Assembly: GCF_028369105.1 (NCBI RefSeq) | Contig: NZ_JAQNDO010000001.1 | Coordinates: 682,001 to 746,000, forward strand | DNA: 64,000 nucleotides | Reading direction: 5' to 3' | From: Polyangium mundeleinium | GTDB taxonomy: Bacteria; Myxococcota_A; Polyangia; Polyangiales; Polyangiaceae | Shown here: one piece after another, positions 59,091-64,000 of the stretch | Layout of the letters: each line of letters starts with the position of its first letter | Position numbering within the stretch: position 1 is the first letter of the stretch | The notes under the pieces: model-generated | Told to the model about the DNA's origin: nothing | The model's database searches: none | Seen by the model: the letters and a program-made list of their open reading frames with translations, nothing else | Translations under genes and position numbers: made by a program

Positions 59091-59575
59091 TTCGTTCCGC
59101 GTTTCGAGACCGGGCGAGCGCGCCTCGGCCGGCTTCGTTCACGCTGCCAGACACCAATGCAAAGCCCCTGCCGTCCTCAGTTCCGCGCACATTTCCGCGT
59201 GAATCGTGGGGTCGACGCTTTGGAGGCTCCGCGGCGTCCGATCAGGACGGATACAGGGAGCGAGCGTAATTCCGCACATGACCGGCACGGACCCTCACGC
59301 CCGACCGATACGGAGGGGCCCGGCTTCCGTCCGTGCAGGGACGCATCACCCGACCCTGCACACCACGGCCAACTCGTCAGTAGCGAAAACCCGAGGAACC
59401 AGAGGAGGCCATTCGGGGTGCGCGCTGAACGTCGAGGCTCCGAGGACAGGCCGGAGAACTTGCACTCGGCGTGGCGCGGCGAAAAGCCGGCGTCCATTCC
59501 GACCATCTTGCCGTTCGTTCGTGATCGGGTGCAAGATGGTCGCTCGGGCGGGGCAGGCGAGAGAGAGGGGAGTCC
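59091..59575. other. Divergent intergenic region
   Basis: About 485 bases between the divergent secreted-protein gene and the DUF2378 gene. Several short open frames exist on both strands, none with a ribosome site or recognisable protein. The one clear element is the 12-base inverted repeat at 59500-59542. Promoters for both genes must be here but cannot be placed. Confidence 0.5.
59500..59542. promoter_or_regulatory. 12-bp perfect inverted repeat upstream of DUF2378 gene
   Basis: CGACCATCTTGC (59500-59511) and GCAAGATGGTCG (59531-59542) are exact complements separated by 19 bases, ending 33 bases before the ATG and 19 before the ribosome site. Either a two-site operator or a leader hairpin. 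A perfect 12-base match at this spacing is unlikely by chance. Confidence 0.6.
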
Positions 59576-60196
59576 ATGTTTTCGATGGATGGCATTCCAT
59601 TCGCGCCGGGGACCTCGCCGTTCCGCTGCAAAGGCGTGCTCTACGTGGACACGCTCGATTTCATCGACGAGAACGTGCGAGGCGGGCGCGCCGCAGTCCT
59701 CGAGCGGGTGACGAATGCCGCGCTGCGTGAATTCCTCGGTCGCGCGTTCGTGGTCGGCGGCTGGTACGATATCTTTCCGCTGCTCGCGGTGCACAGGTCG
59801 GCGTCCTTGACGACGGCGCAGCCCTTCCTGGAGACGATTCGAAATGTCGCCCGGGCGCGGGTCCCGCGGCAGTTCACGGGGCTCTACAGGTTCCTGCTCA
59901 AGATGGCCTCGCCCGAAATGACCATGCGGAACCTGCCTCGCATCAGCGGCACCTATTACGATTTCGTGCGCGTGGACGTGGCGGAGGTCCGGCCGAAGAC
60001 GTTCGCGGCGAGCGCCTCCGGCGTCCCGGCGATCGCGGCCTCCGCATACATGGCGGCGACGGAGTTCGGGGTGGTGCACGCGCTCGAGCTCGCGGGCGCG
60101 CGGCGGGTGCGGCATCGATGGCTTTCCCAGGTGCCGGAGGGGCGCGCGCACGGGCTCGACGTTGTGCGCGTGCGGCGCGAGGTGAGCTGGGAGTAG
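59576..60196 (+). CDS. DUF2378 (TIGR02265) family protein
   Basis: 206 residues from ATG 59576 with GAGGGGAG upstream. The start (GVLYVDTLDFIDENV), WYDIFPLLAVHRSA and the YYDFVRVDVAE strand match the roughly 180-200-residue family restricted largely to myxobacteria, often present in many copies per genome. The fold resembles heme-NO-binding-like (HNOB) or V4R relatives by general layout, but I cannot confirm ligand residues. Role unknown. It is preceded by a long inverted repeat and followed by a DedA gene 45 bases on. Confidence 0.82.
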   Translation: MFSMDGIPFAPGTSPFRCKGVLYVDTLDFIDENVRGGRAAVLERVTNAALREFLGRAFVVGGWYDIFPLLAVHRSASLTTAQPFLETIRNVARARVPRQFTGLYRFLLKMASPEMTMRNLPRISGTYYDFVRVDVAEVRPKTFAASASGVPAIAASAYMAATEFGVVHALELAGARRVRHRWLSQVPEGRAHGLDVVRVRREVSWE

Positions 60197-60230
60197 CGCA
60201 GAACGTCGACAAAAACCCGAAGGTGCGCTA
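60194..60230 (+). terminator. Weak hairpin between DUF2378 and DedA genes
   Basis: TAGCGCA (60194-60200, including the DUF2378 stop) and TGCGCTA (60224-60230) form 7-base arms across 23 bases. No T run follows. It could terminate or be chance; the dedA promoter must overlap it. Confidence 0.25.
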
Positions 60231-60241
60231 GTCGGTCGGCC

Positions 60242-60910
60242 GTGGACCTTCTACGCGAGTTCTTCACGCGCCTGCGCAACCTCGAGCAGCTCCTCGCCTG
60301 GGGCGGCTACCCGGTGCTCATGGCCATCATCTTCGCCGAGACCGGGCTGCTCGTGGGTTTTTTCCTCCCGGGCGACTCCCTTCTCGTGACGGCGGGCGTG
60401 CTCGTCAACGCGAATCTGATCAACCCGTTCCAGCTCCCCACCTTCACGAACCTCCTGCTCATGAACGCCGTGCTCTGCGTCATGGCGATCGTGGGGGATA
60501 CGGTGGGCTACTCGATCGGGTACAAAGCGGGCCCGAAGCTCTTCAACCGGGAGCAAAGCCTGTTTTTCCGGCGCGACTACCTCGTGGCCACGCAGAAGTT
60601 CTACGAGAAGCACGGCGGCAAGACGATCGTGCTCGCCCGCTTCATGCCGTTCGCCCGCACGTTCGCCCCCGTCGTCGCCGGCATCGGCAAGATGAGTTAT
60701 CGCCGCTTCGTCATGTTCAACGTCTGCGGCGGCATCGGCTGGGTCGTGTCGATGACGTTCCTCGGCTACTTCCTCGGCAAGGTGCTCGGCGCGAAGGAAA
60801 TCGAGAAAGTCGTTTACCTGATCATCGTGATTTCGGTGCTCCCGCCGATCGTTGGCGCGATCCGGACGCACTTCGCCTCGAAGAAGGCGGCGGGCGCGGA
60901 GAAGGCGTAG
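60242..60910 (+). CDS. DedA family membrane protein
   Basis: 222 residues from GTG 60242. Motifs are the family E in IIFAETGLLVGFFLPGDSLLV, the DTVGYSIGYKAGPKLF loop, HGGKTIVLARFMPFARTFAPVVAGIGKM with the essential arginines, and a final helix. DedA/VTT proteins flip phospholipids, including undecaprenyl phosphate and phosphatidylethanolamine, across the inner membrane. Length is normal. It converges on the P450 gene, whose stop is 10 bases away. Confidence 0.93.
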   Translation: MDLLREFFTRLRNLEQLLAWGGYPVLMAIIFAETGLLVGFFLPGDSLLVTAGVLVNANLINPFQLPTFTNLLLMNAVLCVMAIVGDTVGYSIGYKAGPKLFNREQSLFFRRDYLVATQKFYEKHGGKTIVLARFMPFARTFAPVVAGIGKMSYRRFVMFNVCGGIGWVVSMTFLGYFLGKVLGAKEIEKVVYLIIVISVLPPIVGAIRTHFASKKAAGAEKA

Positions 60911-60920
60911 TCGTCGTCAT

Positions 60921-62318
60921 TCAGGTCGGCAGCGGCTCGGGGACGACACGCATGTGGATGCTACCCCGGGGCCGGAGCGTGATTCCCGGCTCGGGCTCGA
61001 TGGTCTGTCCGGGGACGAGGTCGAGGCGGACGCGGCGCAGGATCGTGGCGAGCACGAGCGTCCCCTCGACCATGGCGAAGCTCGAGCCGATGCACTGGCG
61101 CGCGCCGCCACCGAACGGAAAATAAGCAAAACGAGGCATCCGCGCGAGCGCGCCGCCGGCGAAACGATCGGGATCGAAGCCCTCGGGGTTCTCCCAGTAC
61201 GCCGGGTGGCGGTGCGTGACGTACGGGGCGAGGAAGACGAGCGAATCCTTGGGGATCAAATACCCCCCGACGACGTCGTCCTCGGCCGCGCGGCGGGTGA
61301 TCATCCAGGCCGGCGGATAAAGGCGCATCGATTCCTGAAACACACGGCCGACGAGGTCGAGGGCGCCGAGATCCGCGAAATCCGGGAGGCGGCCGCCCAG
61401 GGCCGTGAGGACCTCGGCGCGGGCGCGGCGCCGGACGTCGGGATGCGTGGAGAGCAGGTAAAATGTCCAGGCGAGCGCGTTCGCCGTGGTCTCGTGGCCC
61501 GCGGCGAACATGGTCATGACCTCGTCCCGGAGCTGGCGATCGGTCATTCCTTCGCCCGTCTCGGGGTCACGCGCGGCCATGAGCATGGAGACGAGGTCCG
61601 TCCCGCCCTCGGGCGCCTTGCGGCGGTGCTCGATGATGCGGAGGACCTCGCGGTCGAGGACGGCGACCGCCTCCTGAAACCGCCGGTTGTTCGGCGTGGG
61701 CACGCTGCGGGGGATCTTGAGGATCCGCGTGACGCCCTTGCGCGTGTCCGCGAGGATGAGGTCGAGCGCGTGCGCGGTCGCGGCGGCGTCGATGGGGACG
61801 TCGGTCCCGAGCAAGGTCTCCGTGACGATTCGCAGGGCGAGGCGCATCATCTCGCTGGCGACGTCGACGGGCGCATCGGGGCGTGGCCTTCGCATCCAGC
61901 CATCGACGAGCTCGTCGGCGGCGCGGACCATGACGCCGGCGAAGGCCGCGATGCGTTGCTTGTGAAAGGCCGGCTGGGCAATCCGGCGTTGCCGGCGCCA
62001 GAGGGCGCCTTCGCTCGTGAGCAAGCCGTCGCCGAGGAGCGCGCGGACCTCGCGGACGCCGGGGGTTTGCTTGGTAAAACGATCGGCGGCGTCGATGAAG
62101 ACGTGCTTGATGTGGTCGGGGTGGCGGAGGAGGTGGCCGGTGCGCCTTTCGCCGGGGCCGAATTGAAAACGGACGACGTCGCCGTAGGTATCGGCGGCGT
62201 CGAGGAAGATGCGGATGCGGTCGCGGCGAAGATCGGGGAGGTTGCCGAGGAGCGGCGCGCCCCGAGGTCCCGGCGCGAGGGGGGCGGCGTGCGAGCGCGG
62301 GGCGGCGGCGTGGGTCAC
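60921..62318 (-). CDS. Cytochrome P450
   Basis: 465 residues from GTG 62318. AGHETTANALAW is the oxygen-binding I-helix, ESMRLYPP the ExxR of the K-helix, and FGGGARQCIG (402-411) the heme loop with axial Cys409. The N-terminus is soluble, with PGPRGAPLLGNLPDL and no membrane anchor. The sequence looks like the CYP102/CYP110-type fatty acid or terpene hydroxylases often seen in cyanobacteria and myxobacteria. No redox partner genes lie nearby, so it must use generic ferredoxins. Substrate unknown. Confidence 0.94.
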   Translation of the reverse strand: MTHAAAPRSHAAPLAPGPRGAPLLGNLPDLRRDRIRIFLDAADTYGDVVRFQFGPGERRTGHLLRHPDHIKHVFIDAADRFTKQTPGVREVRALLGDGLLTSEGALWRRQRRIAQPAFHKQRIAAFAGVMVRAADELVDGWMRRPRPDAPVDVASEMMRLALRIVTETLLGTDVPIDAAATAHALDLILADTRKGVTRILKIPRSVPTPNNRRFQEAVAVLDREVLRIIEHRRKAPEGGTDLVSMLMAARDPETGEGMTDRQLRDEVMTMFAAGHETTANALAWTFYLLSTHPDVRRRARAEVLTALGGRLPDFADLGALDLVGRVFQESMRLYPPAWMITRRAAEDDVVGGYLIPKDSLVFLAPYVTHRHPAYWENPEGFDPDRFAGGALARMPRFAYFPFGGGARQCIGSSFAMVEGTLVLATILRRVRLDLVPGQTIEPEPGITLRPRGSIHMRVVPEPLPT

Positions 62319-62374
62319 GCGAGGAACATAGCAGCGAGGCCGCGTCGCGGGGAGATCCGGTGTAAGATGCCGGT

Positions 62375-63139
62375 ATGCGAGCGCAATCGATCCTGATTTC
62401 GGTGATGTTTGCAGCCGGCCTGTCGCCGACCGTTTCGGGCTGCAACGACGAGGGCGAGGGCACCACGGGGAGCGGGGCGTCCGGCGCGGGAACGGGTGCG
62501 TCCGGGGGCGCGGGCGGGATCGGGGGCGGGAGCGGCGGCGGCGGTGGAATCGGGGGCGGGAGCGGCGGAGGCGGGGGCGGAGGCGGAATCGGGGGCGGGA
62601 GCGGCAGCGGCGGCGGGAGCGTGAGCAGCAGCGGCAGCGGCAGCGGCAGCGGCGGCGGCGGCGGCGCGGGGGGTGGCCATGGGGTCGGCGCGCCGTGCAG
62701 CGGGGGCGTCGACGGGTGTGATCCGGGTCTTTATTGCAATGCGCCGGGGTGCGGGGAGGGGGTTTGCGCGCCGAAGCCGCCGCCGGGGTTGCAATCGCAG
62801 ACGCCGGCCCTCGTGTGCGGCTGCGACGGCGTGACGTACTGGAATGCGGAGATCGCCGAGGTGTTCGGGTCGAGCGTGAAATCGGCGGGCGCCTGCCCCT
62901 CCGCGGACGCCATGGCCTGTGATCCGCAAGCGCCTTGCCCGGCCGGGCGTCAATGCAATCGCAGGGTGGAGACGGCGAACGCCTGTTCGCCCATGGCCAC
63001 GGGCGTTTGCTGGGGCATGCCCATTTCGTGTTCGACGGCGGGGGCGAAGGCGAAGGGGTGCGCCGGCGGGACGTGCTTCGATCAGTGCAGCCTGATCCAG
63101 AGCCAGAATCCCTGGTACGACGACGGCGCTTGTCCCTGA
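62375..63139 (+). CDS. Gly-rich lipoprotein with Kazal-like Cys-rich domain
   Basis: 254 residues from ATG 62375. Lipoprotein-type signal (ISVMFAAGLSPTVSGCN, lipobox VSGC) followed by about 75 residues of Gly/Ser (62475-62680). Next come APCSGGVDGCDPGLYCNAPGCGEGVC, resembling an IGFBP/EGF-like Cys knot, and LVCGCDGVTYWN...SVKSAGAC, the core of a Kazal protease inhibitor loop, then further cysteine pairs to the end. Likely on the outer membrane or cell surface, possibly a protease inhibitor. TAAGAT lies six bases before the ATG with no ribosome site, so the transcript may be leaderless. Confidence 0.82.
   Translation: MRAQSILISVMFAAGLSPTVSGCNDEGEGTTGSGASGAGTGASGGAGGIGGGSGGGGGIGGGSGGGGGGGGIGGGSGSGGGSVSSSGSGSGSGGGGGAGGGHGVGAPCSGGVDGCDPGLYCNAPGCGEGVCAPKPPPGLQSQTPALVCGCDGVTYWNAEIAEVFGSSVKSAGACPSADAMACDPQAPCPAGRQCNRRVETANACSPMATGVCWGMPISCSTAGAKAKGCAGGTCFDQCSLIQSQNPWYDDGACP
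62475..62680 (+). repeat. Gly/Ser codon repeat tract
   Basis: A G-rich low-complexity tract encoding the lipoprotein linker. An 18-base unit ATCGGGGGCGGGAGCGGC recurs three times (starting near 62519, 62549 and 62588) among irregular GGC/AGC repeats. Likely prone to length change and to G-quadruplex formation on this strand. Confidence 0.8.
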
Positions 63140-63173
63140 GGCGGGAGAACGGGGGGCGGAACGCGGGCGCGGG

Positions 63174-64000
63174 TTACTGCGTCGTGATCGCCTTGAGGTC
63201 GAGCATCTCCTCGACGCTCGGCACCACGATGACGTCGCAGCGGCGGTTCTTCTGCCGGCCCTCGTCGGTGTCGTTCGTGGCGATCGGGTCCGTGTCGCCG
63301 AAGCCGGCGGCGCTCCACTTCGCGGTCGGCATGTTGCCGCCCTTCTCGCTCACGAGGTACAGCAGCACCTCACGCGCGCGCATGAGCGAGAGGCCCCAGT
63401 TGTCGCGGAAGACGCCGCCCGCGAGGGGCTTGTTGTCCGTGTGCCCCGCGACCTGGTAGTCGCGGCCGAGCAGCGAGGCGTCGTTCTTGATGATGCCCGC
63501 CACCTTCGTGAGGATCTCCTGACCCTCTTTCTTCAGGCTCTCGCGGCCCGAGTCGAAGAGCACGTCGCCCGGGAGCGAGATGACCATGCGGTTCTTGCGG
63601 ATGTTCACCGCGAGGCCGAGCTTCGTGAGCTCGTCGAGCTTCTTGCGCAGCATCTCGAACCGCGCCTTGATCTGCTCGAGCTGCTTGGCGCGCGCCTTGT
63701 ACTCGGCGAGCGCCTTCTCGCGCTCCTCCAAGGTCGAGCTCAGCGCCGAGACCTTCGTCGCCGACGCCTGCAGGCTCTCGTTCAGCTTGCTGATGTCGAC
63801 GCCGGCGTCCGAGAGCTTCTTCGTCAGGTCAGCGACCTTCGCCTGCTCCCCCGCGAGCTCCTCCGCGAGCCTCTTCTGCGCGGCCGCCGCGGCCTGGTCG
63901 TTCGCGTTCTTGTCGGCCAGGAGCTTGTTGTACTTGTCGAGCTGCGCCTGCCACTCTTCCTCGGAATAACCGCAGCCGCTCACAGCGAGCGCCGCGGCGA
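63174..64000 (-). CDS. OmpA-family lipoprotein with coiled coil (5' end outside window)
   Basis: The frame runs to the window edge, so the start codon is not seen; the visible N-terminus AAALAVSGCGYSEEEW is the end of a lipoprotein signal (lipobox VSGC). About 100 residues of coiled coil (KYNKLLADKNANDQ... to KLDELTKLG) precede an OmpA/MotB C-terminal domain: LPGDVLFDSGRESL, VAGHTDNKPL, DNWGLSLMRAREVLLYL and a final DEGRQKNRRCDVIVVP. Such proteins tether the outer membrane to peptidoglycan; the D and R residues for diaminopimelate binding are present. 269 or more residues are in the window. Confidence 0.9.
   Translation of the reverse strand, partial: AAALAVSGCGYSEEEWQAQLDKYNKLLADKNANDQAAAAAQKRLAEELAGEQAKVADLTKKLSDAGVDISKLNESLQASATKVSALSSTLEEREKALAEYKARAKQLEQIKARFEMLRKKLDELTKLGLAVNIRKNRMVISLPGDVLFDSGRESLKKEGQEILTKVAGIIKNDASLLGRDYQVAGHTDNKPLAGGVFRDNWGLSLMRAREVLLYLVSEKGGNMPTAKWSAAGFGDTDPIATNDTDEGRQKNRRCDVIVVPSVEEMLDLKAITTQ

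Noticed and set aside
1-64000. CRISPR arrays, insertion sequences, tRNA and rRNA genes.
   Set aside because: I looked for regularly spaced repeats, transposase motifs, terminal inverted repeats and RNA gene signatures and saw none. Composition is even, with no obvious recently acquired island.

Overview
The window reads as chromosome of a large-genome, very high-GC myxobacterium, most likely of the Polyangium/Sorangium group. Pointers are the GC-saturated third codon positions, a DUF2378 (TIGR02265-type) gene otherwise known from myxobacteria, a MYXO-CTERM-type C-terminal anchor, many lipoproteins with Gly- or Ala/Ser-rich linkers, and an apparent selenoprotein. No rRNA, tRNA, CRISPR array, insertion sequence or phage gene was seen. 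All calls come from reading the sequence; no database search was possible.

Layout. 1-10,108 (minus) is one open frame of a giant TPR-type protein whose 3' end lies outside the window. 10.4-12.1 kb holds a frameshifted 3-hydroxybutyryl-CoA dehydrogenase and a convergent enoyl-CoA hydratase. 12.5-15.0 kb encodes a STAND NTPase with 40-residue repeats. 15.1-16.8 kb is a two-gene SDR/steroid 5-alpha-reductase-like unit behind a hairpin that covers its ribosome binding site. 16.8-23.1 kb has an amidohydrolase and, opposite it, a HEAT-repeat / YqiJ-like / flotillin / small pore-like gene run. 23.2-29.8 kb has an FAD monooxygenase, rsmB-rseP, a glycosyltransferase and an alpha/beta hydrolase. 29.8-32.2 kb (minus) has a tandem C-type-lectin lipoprotein and an amino acid permease. 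At 32,350 a short selenoprotein gene (UGA at codon 14, U-x-x-C) faces away from the permease. 32.7-40.2 kb carries an SDR, an FG-GAP lipoprotein, two envelope proteins, a Tat-lipoprotein-type PLP enzyme and a Rieske oxygenase alpha/beta pair.

40.2-50.2 kb (minus) is the most striking block: five tightly coupled genes, WGR-DUF4132, MoxR AAA+ ATPase, DUF5682, VWA and SWIM zinc finger. This matches in content and order the poorly understood yehI-yehL-yehM-yehP-yehQ locus of E. coli. It is flanked divergently by a secreted CHAT-protease/TPR protein with a MYXO-CTERM-like tail and two RlaP-like nucleotidyltransferases (50.3-55.3 kb). A MoxR-VWA chaperone machine with adaptor and zinc-finger partners, possibly a conflict or stress-response system, is the best inference.

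55.3-64 kb contains an N-acyl-D-amino-acid deacylase-like enzyme, a transglutaminase-elicitor-like lipoprotein, a small secreted protein, the DUF2378 gene, a DedA membrane protein, a cytochrome P450, a Cys-rich Kazal-like lipoprotein and the start-truncated end of an OmpA-family lipoprotein. Genes are densely packed; 4-nt ATGA/GTGA overlaps and convergent genes with overlapping stop codons recur.
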